A DNA stretch of 64,000 bases from Aphelocoma coerulescens (taxonomy: Eukaryota; Chordata; Aves; Passeriformes; Corvidae), in NCBI RefSeq assembly GCF_041296385.1, contig NW_027183579.1, forward strand, positions 1 through 64,000, written 5' to 3'. Shown here in pieces: positions 12,401 through 22,624 of the stretch. The position numbers were made by a program, and so were the translations under genes. The notes under the pieces were generated by a model, which was not told where the DNA came from, made no database searches, and worked only from the letters and a program-made list of their open reading frames with translations. Positions within the stretch are counted from its first letter, which is position 1; every line of letters begins with the position of its first letter.

Positions 12401-15400
12401 GAGAAATGAGGGAATTTGGGGGAGAAATGAGGATTTTGGGGGGATTTTTGAGGGATTTAGGGGGGTTTTGGGGGGATTTTGGGGCACAGAACCAGCCCCA
12501 CCACCAGCGAGAGCCCTGGCGGACGGAAATTTGGGAATTTGGGAGGGTCCCCCAAAAAATTTGGGAAAATTTGGGGGAAAAACAGGGGAAAAACGGGGGA
12601 ATTTGGGGGAGAAATGAGGATTTTGGGGGGATTTTGGGAGGATTTTGGGGCATTTCGGGGGATTTTGGGACACAGAACCAGCCCCACCACCAGCGAGAGG
12701 CCTGGGGGATGGAAATTTAGGAATTTGGGAGGGTCCCCAAAAAAATTTGGGAAAATTTGGGGGAAAATTTGGGGGAGAAATGAGGGAATTTGGGGGAGAA
12801 ATGAGGATTTTAGGGGGATTTTAGGGGGATTTTAGGGGGATTTAGGGGGATTTAGGGGGATTTCGGGGCACAGAACCAGCCCCACCACCAGCGAGAGGCC
12901 TGGCGGACGGAAATTTGGGAATTTGGGAGGGTCCCCCAAAAAATTTGGGAAAATTTGGGGGAAAAACAGGGGAAAAACGGGGGAATTTGGGGGAGAAATG
13001 AGGATTTTAGGGGGGTTTTGGGAGGATTTTGGGGCATTTCGGGGGATTTTGGGCCACAGGAGCGGCCCCACCACCAGGGACAGGCCTGGGAGAGAGAAAA
13101 TTTAGGAATTTGGGGGAGAAAATTTGGTATTTGGGGGAAAATTGGGGAAAATTCGGGAAGATTTGGAGGAGTTTTGGGGGGATTTTTGGGGGCAAATCGG
13201 GGTTTTTTGGAACTGAGCTAAAATTGGGGGGGGTCCCTGGGGGGTCTCTGGGTCAATTCTCGGGGGATTTGGGTCAATTTTGGCGGGAATTTTGGCCAAT
13301 TTTGGGGGAATTTTGGCCAATTTTGGGGGGATTTGGGCCAGTTCTGGGGGGGACTTGGGTCAATTTTGGGGGAGATTTGGGCCACTTTTGGCGGGAATTT
13401 TGGCCAATTTTGGGAGAGGATTTGGGTCAATTTTGGGGGAGATTTGAACCAATTTTGGTGGGAATTTTGGCCAATTTTGGGGGGGATTTGGGTACAGATT
13501 TTGAAGGGGATTTGGGTCAATTTTGGCGGGAATTTTGGCCAATTTTGGGGGAGATTTGAGCCAATTTTGGCGGGAATTTTGGCCAATTTTGGGGTGAATT
13601 TTGGCCAATTTTGGGAGAGGATTTGGGCCAATTTTGGGGGAGATTTGGGGCAATTTTGGCGGGAATTTTGGCCAATTTTGGGGGGGATTTGGGCACAGAT
13701 TTTGAAGGGGATTTGGGTCAATTTTGGCGGGAATTTTGGCCAATTTTGGGCAGAGATTTTGGCCAGTTTGGGGGCCTCCCACACCCTGAGGAGGATGCCG
13801 AAGACGAAGGGGCAGAACGGGCCGGGGGGAGGTGATTCGGGGGCGGATTTTCGGGGGGAAATCGGGGTTTTTTGGGGCTGTTTGGATTTTGGGGAGCCTC
13901 GGGGAGGGCTCGGGGGTCTCCCTCACCCGAGAGGATGAAGAAGATGCCCGAGACGAAGGCCAGGAGGGTCCTTTGGGGCCGGATGTGCCCCACGTTGCTG
14001 ATGACGAAGGCGGTGAACACCAGGAACAGGCTGACCATGGGGAAGGGGGTCGCGGTCCTCACCGTCTCTGGGGGGGCGGGGGAGGGGCAGAAAAGGTCGG
14101 GACCCCCCCCCAAATTCACCCCGAGACCCCCGAGATCCCCTCCAAAAAAACCCCGGAATTCCCAGACCCCCAAAACCCCCAAAAACGCCCTAAAACCCCC
14201 CCAAATCTTCCCCAAATTCCCTCAATTTGTCCCCAAATCTCCCCCAAATTTTCCCCGAATTCATCCCAAATTCACCCCGAGACCCCCGGGACCCCCTCCA
14301 AAAAAAATCCCGGAATTCCCAGACCCCCAAAACCCCCCAAAATCCCCCCCAAAACCCAAATGGACCAATTTGTCCCCAGATTCTCCCCAAATTTTCCCCA
14401 AATTCATCCCAAATTCACGCCGAGTCCCCCAAGACCCCCTCCAAAAAAACCCACAAAAACCCCAAATCCTCCCCAAAACTGCCCAAATTCTCCCCAAATT
14501 CACCCCAAATTCACCCCAAGGCCCCCTCCAAAAAACCCCCGGAATTCCCAGACCCTCCCAAAACCCCAAAATCCCCCCAAATTCCCCCCAAAAATCCTTC
14601 AAATCCCCCCGAATTCTCCCCAAATTCCTCCCCAAACCCCCCCAAATGCCCCAAAATCCCCCAAATCGCCCCAAAATTGCCCCAAATCGCCCCTTACTGA
14701 GGATGTTTTCGGTGTTTTCCGTCACCAAATTCAGCTCCGGCTCCAGGAAATACTCGGAGGCCACGCAGCGCCCCTTTTCCCGTCCTGGGGGACCCCAAAA
14801 ACCCCCAAAACCTCCCAAAATTACCCCAAAAATCAACTCGGGACCCCAAAAACCCCCCCAGGAGCCCCAAAGCAGCCCCAAAAATCCCCCAAATAGCCCC
14901 AAAATAGCCCCAAAAATCCCCCAAATAGCCCCAAAATCCCCCAAATAGCCCCAAAATAGCCCCAAAAATCCCCCAAATAGCCCCAAAATCCCCTTTTCCC
15001 ATCCTGGAGGACCCCAAAACCTCCCCAGATTACCCCAAAATTACCCCAGGACCCCCAAAATCCCCAAAAATTTCCCAATTTCTCCCCATAAAAGCCCAAA
15101 ATCGCCTCCAGTGACCCCAAAATCTCCCCTAAAACCCCAAATTCTCCCCCTAAACCCCCAAATTTCTCCTCCCAAAACCCAACAAATGCCCCTAAAACCC
15201 CAAAATCTGCCCCCAAACCCCAAATTTTCTCTCAGAAGACCCCAAATTTCTCCCTAAGACCCCAAATTCCTTCTTAAAACCCCCAAATCTCCCCCAAATT
15301 CCCAAAATCTCCCCCTAAAACCCCAAAACCTCCCCCAAATCCCCAAAATCTCCCCCTAAAACCCCAAAATCTCCCCCTAAGGCCCCAATTTCTCCCCCTA

Positions 15401-16131
15401 AGACCCCAAAACCTCCCCCAAAACCCAAATTCCTCCTCCAAACCCCCAAAACTCCCCATTTTCACCCATAAAACCCCAATTTTCCCCCTTAAAATCCCAT
15501 TTTTCCCATAAAACCCCCGATTTCTCCCCCTAAAACCCCAAAACCTCCCCTAAAACCCCAAATTCCTCCCCTAAACCCCCAAACCCCTTCCCCAACCCCC
15601 CCATTTTCGCCCATAAAACCCCAACTTCCCCCCTAAAAACCCCAATTTTCCCCCTTAAAATCCCATTTTTTCCCCCAAACCCCCAATTTCTCCCCCAAAA
15701 CCCCAAAACCTCCCCTAAAACCCCAAAACCTCCCCTAAACCCCCAAACTCCCCCTAAAAACCTCCCCAAAACCCCCATTTTCGCCCATAAACCCCCCATT
15801 TTCCCCCTGAAAACCCCGATTTTCCCCCTAAAAATCCCATTTTTTCGCCCCAAAACCCCCAATTTTCACCGTTTTTTTTTCCCGGGGAGCCCAAGCGCGG
15901 GGTTTTTTTGGGGGTTTCGGGGTTTTTGGGGTTACCTGCGAAGAAGCAGACGCGCCAGAGCCCCGCGTGCAGGGCCATGCGCACCTCGGTGCTCTGGTTT
16001 TGGGGGGACACCACCCCCTCCTCCATGTAGAGCCAGTAGTCGGTGGAGACGGCGATGCCCACCAGGAGCAGCCCGCAGGCCCCGAAAACGCTGCTCAGCA
16101 GCGTCAGCGCCCGCGAGCTGCACGAGCTCAT
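6219..16131 (-). CDS. CACNG7: CACNG7: TARP gamma-7, voltage-gated calcium channel auxiliary subunit gamma-7
   Basis: Five coding exons join in phase to 277 aa (human about 275): 16131-15936, 14784-14698, 14067-13927, 11779-11634 and 6482-6219. The product is a four-pass claudin-fold membrane protein that, as a type II TARP, modulates AMPA-receptor gating and trafficking. Visible landmarks: TM1 at residues about 8-28 (VFGACGLLLVGIAVSTDYW), a sequon N45-Q-S, the GLWRVC motif (57-62) of the first extracellular loop, TM2 about 104-120, TM3 about 131-152, TM4 about 175-200, and a cytosolic tail ending TSPC, the PDZ-type terminus of gamma-5/gamma-7. The start is the ATG at 16131, eight nt inside the exon after a good acceptor, with A at -3. 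A non-coding first exon must lie upstream. PRKCG lies directly upstream, as in mammals. Gamma-5 is the nearest alternative, but TM1, loop and tail fit gamma-7 better. Confidence 0.96.
6483..9350 (-). repeat. CACNG7: Minisatellite containing 22 copies of the CACNG7 exon 5 acceptor and exon start
   Basis: Units of about 75-200 bp combine GTGACACCTGAGTGACACCT repeats, a block with CAGCTGTGACCTTGTATTGG, and a junction copy. Each junction copy has a pyrimidine tract, TAG or CAG, and 33 nt matching exon 5 (GAGVMSVYLFT), then CAG|GTG. Copies begin near 6592, 6771, 6942, 7047, 7199, 7362, 7470, 7549, 7748, 7850, 7950, 8040, 8148, 8320, 8418, 8515, 8594, 8757, 8836, 9009, 9101 and 9259. A few carry single substitutions. 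Confidence 0.9.
9355..9897. repeat. 12-bp GGGGCACACCTG array
   Basis: About 45 units of GGGCACACCTGG or GGGGCTCACCTGG in CACNG7 intron 4. Related in reverse orientation to the CAGGTGTGCCCC array downstream of the gene. Confidence 0.85.
9930..11570. repeat. A/T-richer repeat in CACNG7 intron 4
   Basis: Units of about 200-240 bp sharing GGGAAAACCCCTTTTCCTGG and many CCCCATTTTTT segments. No exon seen. Confidence 0.75.
11634..11779 (-). CDS. CACNG7: CACNG7 coding exon 4 (TM3-TM4)
   Basis: 146 nt, acceptor CATCCCCCAG|GCCTCT, donor AAGGAG|GTGCGT, ending in phase 0. It encodes LSLVVGLVLYISSINDEVMN, the second extracellular loop and most of TM4 (AFAASSFLLKE). Seven further copies of the acceptor with the first 33 nt lie in the intron upstream. 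Confidence 0.95.
11780..13100 (-). repeat. CACNG7: About 190-bp array with seven copies of the CACNG7 exon 4 acceptor and exon start
   Basis: Each unit has the acceptor CCCCCAG plus GCCTCTCGCTGGTGGTGGGG and 13 further exon-identical nt (SLVVGLVL), then diverges into CCCCAAAATCC. Copies start near 11946, 12142, 12328, 12514, 12701, 12899 and 13084; the last is more diverged. Confidence 0.88.
13230..13785. repeat. TTTTGGCCAATTTTGG repeat in CACNG7 intron 3
   Basis: About 15 units of roughly 35-40 bp with GGGAATTTTGGCCAATTTTG. It carries many CCAAT pentamers. It abuts a diverged copy of the 3' part of exon 3. Confidence 0.8.
13785..13835 (-). pseudogene. Diverged partial copy of CACNG7 exon 3 end
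   Basis: On the minus strand it reads PFVFGILL where exon 3 has AFVSGIFFIL, and ends CTCCTCAGGGTGTGGG in place of the GTGAGG donor. It lies about 90 bp downstream of the true exon 3. Confidence 0.5.
13927..14067 (-). CDS. CACNG7: CACNG7 coding exon 3 (TM2-TM3)
   Basis: 141 nt, acceptor CCCCCAG|AGACGG, donor CTCTCGG|GTGAGG. It encodes TVRTATPFPM, then TM2, the short intracellular loop SNVGHIRPQRT and the start of TM3 (AFVSGIFFILSG). Confidence 0.95.
14090..15890. repeat. C/A-rich repeats in CACNG7 introns 2 and 1
   Basis: Short CCCCAAAATCCCC-type units either side of exon 2 (14784-14698 is unique). Sub-repeats include CCCAAATTCACCCC and CCCAAATAGCCCCAAAA. No further exon seen. Confidence 0.7.
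14698..14784 (-). CDS. CACNG7: CACNG7 coding exon 2
   Basis: 87 nt, acceptor CCCCCAG|GACGGG, donor ATCCTCA|GTAAGG, phases 1 to 1. It encodes REKGRCVASEYFLEPELN and the following residues up to TENIL, the distal part of extracellular loop 1, near-identical to mammalian gamma-7. Confidence 0.95.
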
Positions 16132-16139
16132 CCTGGCAC
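15936..16139 (-). CDS. CACNG7: CACNG7 coding exon 1 (8 nt 5'UTR + residues 1-66)
   Basis: The acceptor is ...CCCGCAG|GTGCCAGG-ATG and the donor is TTCGCAG|GTAACC, phase 1. It encodes the N-terminus MSSCSSRALT, TM1 and the first half of extracellular loop 1 up to VCFFAG. Two exact partial copies lie upstream at about 17 and 17.7 kb. This copy alone continues through the GLWRVC motif to a donor, so it is taken as the functional exon. Confidence 0.95.
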
Positions 16140-16947
16140 CTGCGGGACGGGCGGAGCTTCGGGGCATTTGGGGCATTTTGGGGGATTTTTTGGGGATTTT
16201 TTGGGATTTTTTTCGATTTTTTGGGGGATTTTTTTCGGGTTTTTTTCGATTTTTTTTCGAATTTTTGGGGATTTTTTGGGGATTTTTTGGGGATTTTTTG
16301 GGGGATTTTTTGGGGGATTTTTTGGGGATTTTTTGGGATTTTTTGGGATTTTTTTCGGGATTGTTTCGATTTTTTTTCGAATTTTGGGGGATTTTTTTGG
16401 AATTTTTTGTGGATTTTTTGGGATTTTTTGGGGATTTTTTGGGATTTTTTTCGGATTTTGTTTGGATTTTTTTCGGGTTTTTTTTCGATTTTTTTCCGAA
16501 TTTTTGGGGATTTTTTTCGAATTTTTTGGGATTTTTTTTCGATTTTGGGGGGATTTTTTGGGATTTTTTTTCGATTTTTTGGGGGATTTTTTTGGGATTT
16601 TTTGGGATTTTTTGGGCATTTTTGGGGATTTTTGGGGGATTTTTTGGGATTTTTTTGGGTTTTTTGGGATTTTTGGGGGATTTTTTGGGGATTTTTTGGG
16701 GGGATTTTTTTGGATTTTTTTGGATTTTTTGGGGATTTTTTGGGGATTTTTGGGATTTTTTGGGGATTTTTTGGGGATTTTTTGGGGTTTTTTTGAGGTT
16801 TTTTTCCCGAATTTTGGGATTTTTTTTCGAATATTTGGGGATTTTTGGGGCATTTTTTGGGGCATTTTTTGGGGGGATTTTTTGCGATTTTTTTCCCAGT
16901 TTTTTGGAAATTTTGGGGGATTTTTTGGGGATCTTTTCTCGAATTTT

Positions 16948-17115
16948 CTCTGGTTTTGGGGGGACACCACCCCCTCCTCCATGTAGAGCCAGTAGTCGGT
17001 GGAGACGGCGATGCCCACCAGGAGCAGCCCGCAGGCCCCGAAAACGCTGCTCAGCAGCGTCAGCGCCCGCGAGCTGCACGAGCTCATCCTGGCACCTGCG
17101 GGACGGGCGGAGCTT
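16948..17115 (-). pseudogene. Partial copy 1 of CACNG7 coding exon 1
   Basis: Identical to the functional exon from the acceptor (CCCGCAG|GTGCC) and ATG (17087) through TM1 to VVSPQNQ. It then runs into TTCGAGAAAAGATCC with no donor, so the GLWRVC part of the loop is missing. Confidence 0.88.
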
Positions 17116-17664
17116 CGGGGCATTTGGGGCATTTTGGGGGATTTTTTGGGGATTTTTGGGGATTTTTTGGGATTTTTTTCGGTTTTTTTTCGATTTTTTT
17201 CCGAATTTTTGGGGATTTTTTTTCGAATTTTTTGGGATTTTTTTTCGATTTTTTGGGGATTTTTTGGGATTTTTTTTCGATTTTTTGGGGGATTTTTTGG
17301 GGGATTTTTTGGGGATTATTTGGGATTTTTTGGGCATTTTGGGGGATTTTTTTGGGATTTTTTGGGATTTTTTTGGGTTTTTTGGGATTTTTGGGGATTT
17401 TTTGGGGATTTTTGGGATTTTTTTGGGATTTTTTGGGGGGATTTTTTTGGATTTTTTTGGATTTTTTTGGGATTTTTTGGGGATTTTTTTCGATTTTTTG
17501 AGGTCTTTTTTTCGAATTTAGGGATTTTTTTTCGAATATTTGGGGATTTTGGGGGGGATTTTTTGGGGATTTTTTGGGGCATTTTTTGGGGGGATTTTTT
17601 GCGATTTTTTTCCCAGTTTTTTGGAAATTTTGGGGGATTTTTTGGGGATCTTTTCTCGAATTTT

Positions 17665-17832
17665 CTCTGGTTTTGGGGGGACACCACCCCCTCCTCCATG
17701 TAGAGCCAGTAGTCGGTGGAGACGGCGATGCCCACCAGGAGCAGCCCGCAGGCCCCGAAAACGCTGCTCAGCAGCGTCAGCGCCCGCGAGCTGCACGAGC
17801 TCATCCTGGCACCTGCGGGACGGGCGGAGCTT
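17665..17832 (-). pseudogene. Partial copy 2 of CACNG7 coding exon 1
   Basis: Same content and end point as the copy 717 bp away, with the ATG at 17804. The flanking GCGGAGCTTCGGGGCATTTG is shared by all three, so the duplicated unit included intron and exon. Confidence 0.88.
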
Positions 17833-18739
17833 CGGGGCATTTGGGGCATTTTGGGATTTTTTGGGGATTTTTTGGGATTTTTTTTCCGAATTTTTTTGGA
17901 TTTTTTTCGGGTTTTTTTCGATTTTTTTTCGAATTTTTGGGGATTTTTTTCCGAATTTTTTGGGATTTTTTTCGAATTTTTGGGGGATTTTTTGGGGATA
18001 TTTTGGGATTTTTTTTTCGAATTTTTTGGGATTTTTTTTCGATTTTTTGGGGATTTTTTGGGGATTTTTTAGGATTTTTTGGGGATTTTTTGGGGATTTT
18101 TTGAGGGTTTTTTTTCGAATTTTGGGATTTTTTTTTCGAATATTTGGGAATTTTTGGGGCATTTTTTGGGATTTTTGGGGGGATTTTTTTGGATTTTTTG
18201 GGGATTTTTTGAGGGTTTTTTTTCGAATTTTTTGGGGATTTTTTTTCAAATTTTGGGATATTTTTCGAAATTTTTTGGAATTTTTGGGGGATTTTTTTTG
18301 ATTTTTGGGGGATTTTGGCGGGGATTTTTTGGGGGATTCTTTGGGGATTTTTTTTCGAATTGTTTTCGATTTTTGGGGGGGTTTTGGGGGATTTTTGGGG
18401 GGATTTTTTTGGGATTTTTTTGAATTCTTTTCGGTTTTTTTTGGATTTTTTGTGGGGATTTTTGGGGGATTTTTTTATTTTTTGTGGATTCTTTTGGATT
18501 TTTGGGGGGATCTTTGGCGATTTTTTTTCGAATTTTTGGCGATTTTTTTTCGAATTTTTGGGGATTTCTGGGGGATTTTTTTCGGAATTTTTGGGGATTT
18601 TTCGGAATTTTTTGAGATTTTTGGGGGATTTTTTTTTTTAATTTTTGGGGTATTTTGGGGGATTTTTTGGGGACTTTTTTGAAATTTTTTTTCGATTTTT
18701 GAGGGGTTTGGGCAAATTTTGGGGGGACTCGGGGGGGGA

Positions 18740-19530
18740 TATGGGGGAGGGCTGCGGGCAGGAAGGGGTTAAAAGGGGCGGGAAGCGGCTGGGAAGGGTC
18801 GGGAATGGCCCAGGCTGGGAATTTGGGAATTTGGGAAGTTTTGGGGCGCTCGGGAGGGATTTTGGGGAGATTTGCGGGGATTTTGGGGAGGTTTTGGGGG
18901 GCGATGCAGCCGCGACCCCCCGAAAACGCTGCTGAGCTGCTCGAGCTCACCCTGGGACCTGCGATTCGGGATTTTTGGGGGATTTTTGGGGATTTTTGGG
19001 GAATTTTTGGGGATTCTTTTGCTTTTTTTGGCCTTTTCTTGGCATTTTCCCCCCATTTTTGGCCGTTTCTGGGGGGTTTTTGGGGGGGTTTTGGGGGGTT
19101 TGGGGACAGTGATGCGGGCATGAAGGAGTTAAAAGGGAGCGGGGAATGATCCTGGAGGGAAATTTGGGAAGTTTTGGAAGGATTTGGGGGAATTTCAGGC
19201 AGTTTCGGGATATTTTGGGGATTTTTGGGGGTGTTTTTTCGGGATTTTTGGCCATTTTTGGGGGTTTTTTGGGAGGATTTGGGGGCGGTGGAGCGGAGGG
19301 CTGCGGGCATGAAGGGGTTAAAAGGGGGCGGGAAGCGGCTGGGAAGGGTCGGGAATGGCCCAGGGTGGGAATTTGGGAATTTGGGAAGTTTTGGGAGATT
19401 TGGGAAGATTTGGGGGATTTTTTTTTTGGAATTTTCGGGGCCATTTTTGGCGGGTTCGGGGCGGATTTTGGGGGAGGGACGCGGGCAGGAAGGGGTTAAA
19501 AGGGGCCGGGGAATGGCCCAGGGTGGGAAT
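18740..19530. repeat. Repeat with GGAAGGGGTTAAAAGGGG units
   Basis: Four units near 18750, 19110, 19300 and 19490 share GCGGGCAGGAAGGGGTTAAA. Three of these also share GGGAAGGGTCGGGAATGGCC or a close match. From 19530 to 20050 there are only G-rich, then C-rich, short repeats. Confidence 0.75.
18915..18970 (-). pseudogene. Degenerate fourth copy of CACNG7 exon 1 start
   Basis: GCAG|GTCCCAGGGTGAGCTCG, then CAGCTCAGCAGCGTTTTCGG. This matches the exon start with an internal deletion and GTG in place of ATG. Confidence 0.6.
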
Positions 19531-20109
19531 TTGGGGAATTTGGGGAATTTTGGGGGGATTCGGGAAGTTTTGGGGGGGATTTTGGGGGTTCCAGGGGGAT
19601 CTTGGGAAGGTTTGGGGGGGATTTGGGGGGATTTTGGGGGAGTTTTGGGGGAATTTTGGGGTCGGATTTGGGCGAATTTGGGGGGAATTTTGGGGTCGGA
19701 TTTGGGGGATTTTAGGTTTGGATTCGGGAGGAATTTGGGGTTGGATTTGGGAGGAATTCGGGGGAATTTGGAGCAATTTGAGCTCCGGGAATATTTTTGG
19801 GGGGGGTTCAAGGACGAGGGGACCCCTCCCCAAAATTCCCACACCCCCCCCTCCCCCTCCCCCCCCCCTCACGCGTGACCGGGACCTTTCCCCCTCCCCC
19901 TCCCCAAATCCCCCCCAAAAAATCCCCCAAAAATCCCCCAAAAATCCCCCAAAAATCCCCAAAAAATCCCAAAAAATCCCCAAAAATCCCCCCAAAATTA
20001 ATTCCCCAAAATCCCCCCGATTCCCCCCAAAATCGAAGCCCCCCCCCCCCCGCTCCTCACCCGCTCACGGCGCCGTCGCTGCCCCCCGGGCCTGGGGCGC
20101 CATCGGAGC

Positions 20110-21045
20110 GCGGGGGGGGGACGGACAGACGGACACGGGGGGGGGACGGACAGAGGGACAGACGGACACGGGGGGGGGACGGAGGACACGGAAGGACAGA
20201 CGGACACGGGCTGGGGGGGACGGACGGACGGACACGGGGGGGATGGAGGACACGGAAGGACAGACGGACACGGACGCGGGGCGGCGGGAGGGGGGGATGC
20301 GGGGATGGAGGAAGGACAGACGGACGCGGGGATGCGCACGGGGATGAAGGACAGACGGACACGCGCGGGGGTGGCGGGGGCGGGGGGTGGATGGAGGGCA
20401 CGGAAGGACAGACGGACAAGGGGGGGATGGACAGAGGGACACGGGGGGGGATGGACAGAGGGACACGGGGGGGGATGGAGGACACGGAGGGACAGACGGA
20501 CACGGGGGGGGATGGAGGACACGGAGGGACAGACGGACACGGGGGGGGGGGGATGGAGGACACGGAAGGACAGACGGACACGGACGCGGGGCGGGGGGGA
20601 TGCGGGGATGGAGGAAGGACAGACGGACACGAGGGGGATGGAGGACACGGACGGACAGACGGACACGGGGATGGAGGACACGGGCGGACAGACGGACACG
20701 GGGATGGATGGAGGACACGGACGGACAGACGGACACGGAGGGGGGGGATGGAGGACACGGACGGACAGACGGACACGGAGGGGGGGGATGGAGGACACGG
20801 ACGGACAGACGGACACGCGGCGCGGGGGGTGGGGAGGGATGCGGGGAGGATGCGGGCAGGGGGGATGGAGGACACGGACGGACGGACGGACGGACGGACG
20901 GAGGCGCGGCGGGAATGGAGGGACGGACGGACGGACGGACGGACACTCGGACAGCCGGACAGACGGACGGACGGACGGACAGACGGACAGACGGACAGAC
21001 GGACGGACAGACGGACAGACGGACAGACGGACGGACACTCGGGCG
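20110..21045. repeat. GGACAGACGGACACGG minisatellite upstream of CACNG7
   Basis: Dozens of units of GGACAGACGGACACGG plus GGGGATGGAGGACACGG, with a pure GGACGGAC / GACAGACG stretch at 20880-21040. It lies between the CRE promoter candidate and CACNG7 coding exon 1. Confidence 0.85.
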
Positions 21046-21189
21046 CTCCCCGGGCGATGCTGCGGCGGCTGCGGCGGGGCCGGGCCGGAGGCGCGGGACG
21101 GACAAACGGACTCGGGCTGGGGGGGGGGAGGGGAGGGGGGAGGTTTTGGGGGGGGGGGAGGGGTGGGGGATGGGCTCCAACCCCCCCTC

Positions 21190-21270
21190 AGCCCCTCCCC
21201 CCCCCCCCGCGGCCACCGCGTGACGTCACCGCGGCCGCTCTTAAAGGGCCAGCGCGCCCCGCAGCGCCCC
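21190..21270 (-). promoter_or_regulatory. CACNG7: CACNG7 promoter candidate: CRE plus TTTAAGAG
   Basis: CpG-rich unique block with a palindromic CRE (TGACGTCA, 21221-21228) and CTCTTAAAGGGCC at about 21238, reading CCCTTTAAGAG on the gene strand. The same core element occurs in the PRKCG promoter block. It lies between PRKCG's poly(A) signal and CACNG7. The position of a non-coding first exon is uncertain; overlapping GTGAG donors occur at about 20061-20069. Confidence 0.55.
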
Positions 21271-21289
21271 TCCCCCCCCCCCGCCCCCA

Positions 21290-22560
21290 ATCCCAAAATT
21301 CCTCCTCTCCCCTCCCCCAAAAAGGCCCAAAATTCCCCCCCCCAAAAAAAACCCCAAATTTGGTGCCCCAAAATCCTAAAAAAAGCCCCAAATTCATCAA
21401 GAACTCCAAATGGCCCCAAAATCCCCCCAAAAAACCAAATCCCCCCCAAAAAACCAAAATCCCCCCCCAAAATTCCCCAAAAATCCCCAAATCCCCCCCA
21501 AATCCTAAACCCCCCCCAAGAACTCCAAATGGCCCCAAAAATCCCCCCAAAAAACCAAAATCCTCCCCAAAATAATCCCGAAAAGCCCCAAATCCCCCCA
21601 AAGTTCCCCAAAAACCCCAAATCCCCCCAAAATCCAAAAAAACCCCAAGAACTCCAAATCTCCCCAAAAATCCCCCCAAAACCCCCCAAAATAATCCCGA
21701 AAAAACCAAATTCCCCCCAAAAATTCCCCCCAAAAAACCCAAATCCCCCCCAAATTCCCCCAAATTCCCCAAGAACTCCAAATTCCCCCAAAATAATCCC
21801 GAAAACCCCAAATTTCCCCCCCCAAAATCCCAAAAAACCCCAAATTCCCCAAGAACTCCAAATCCCCCCAAAAATCCTCCAAAGTCCCAAATTCCCTCCC
21901 TCCAAATTCCCCAAAATTCTCCAAAACTTCCAAATTCCCCCCAAAAAACCCAAACTGCCCCCAAAAATTCCCCAAAAACTCCAAGTTGCCTCCCAAAAAT
22001 CCCTGAGAAACCCAAAATCTTCCCAAAATTCCCCCAAAACCTCCAAATCCCCCCAAAATTTCTCCAAAAATCCCCCAAATTCCCGCCAAAAATTCCCCAA
22101 AAAACCCCAAATCCCACCCAAATTACCCAAAACCTCCAATTTCCCCCCAAAATTCCCCCCAAAATCCCAAAATCCCCCAAAATTGCCCCAAACCCCCGAA
22201 CTGCTCCCCAAAAAATCCCCCAAAACTCCAAATCCCCCCCAAATTTCTCCTAAAAAAAACCCAAAATCCCCCCTAAAATCCCCCAAAAACCCCAAATGCC
22301 CCCAAAATCCCCAAAAACTCCAAATCATGCCCAAAATTCCCCAAAAACCCCAAATTCCCTCCCAAAATTCCCCAAACCCCAATTTTCCTCCAATCCCCGC
22401 CCCCCAAAATTCCCAAATTTTCCCCCAAACCCCCCAAATTCCACCCAAAATCCCCAAATTCCACCCAAAATCCGCAAATTTCACCCAAAATCCACCCCAG
22501 AAAAGTCCCAAATTTTTCAATTTCAGCCCAAAAATTCCCCAAATCCCCTCCCCACCCCCC
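21290..22560. repeat. CCCCCAAAAATCCCC repeat between PRKCG and CACNG7
   Basis: Irregular C/A-rich units, some with AAGAACTCCAAAT and AAAATAATCCCGAAAA. No gene seen. It fills the space between the PRKCG poly(A) signal and the CACNG7 promoter candidate. Confidence 0.7.
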
Positions 22561-22616
22561 GAAATTTTGGGAATCCCTTCCCAAAAAAACCTCGGATTCC
22601 AGCACGGCTCAATGGC

Positions 22617-22622
22617 TTTATT
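22617..22622 (-). terminator. PRKCG: Candidate poly(A) signal of PRKCG
   Basis: AATAAA on the minus strand in unique sequence (TCAATAAAGCCATTGAGC), 1.07 kb past the PRKCG stop. This gives a 3'UTR of about 1.1 kb and leaves about 1.4 kb to the CACNG7 promoter candidate. Confidence 0.75.
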
Positions 22623-22624
22623 GA

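Larger units (their letters stand above)
16148..18720. repeat. GGGGATTTTTT array upstream of CACNG7 coding exon 1
   Basis: Low-complexity array of GGGGATTTTTTGGG and TTTTTTTCGAATTTTTGG units. Two large blocks with partial copies of coding exon 1 are embedded in it. Confidence 0.8.

Noticed and set aside
16948..17832. Alternative functional first coding exons of CACNG7
   Set aside because: Both copies lack the end of the exon and a donor, so they cannot supply the conserved GLWRVC segment; kept as partial copies.
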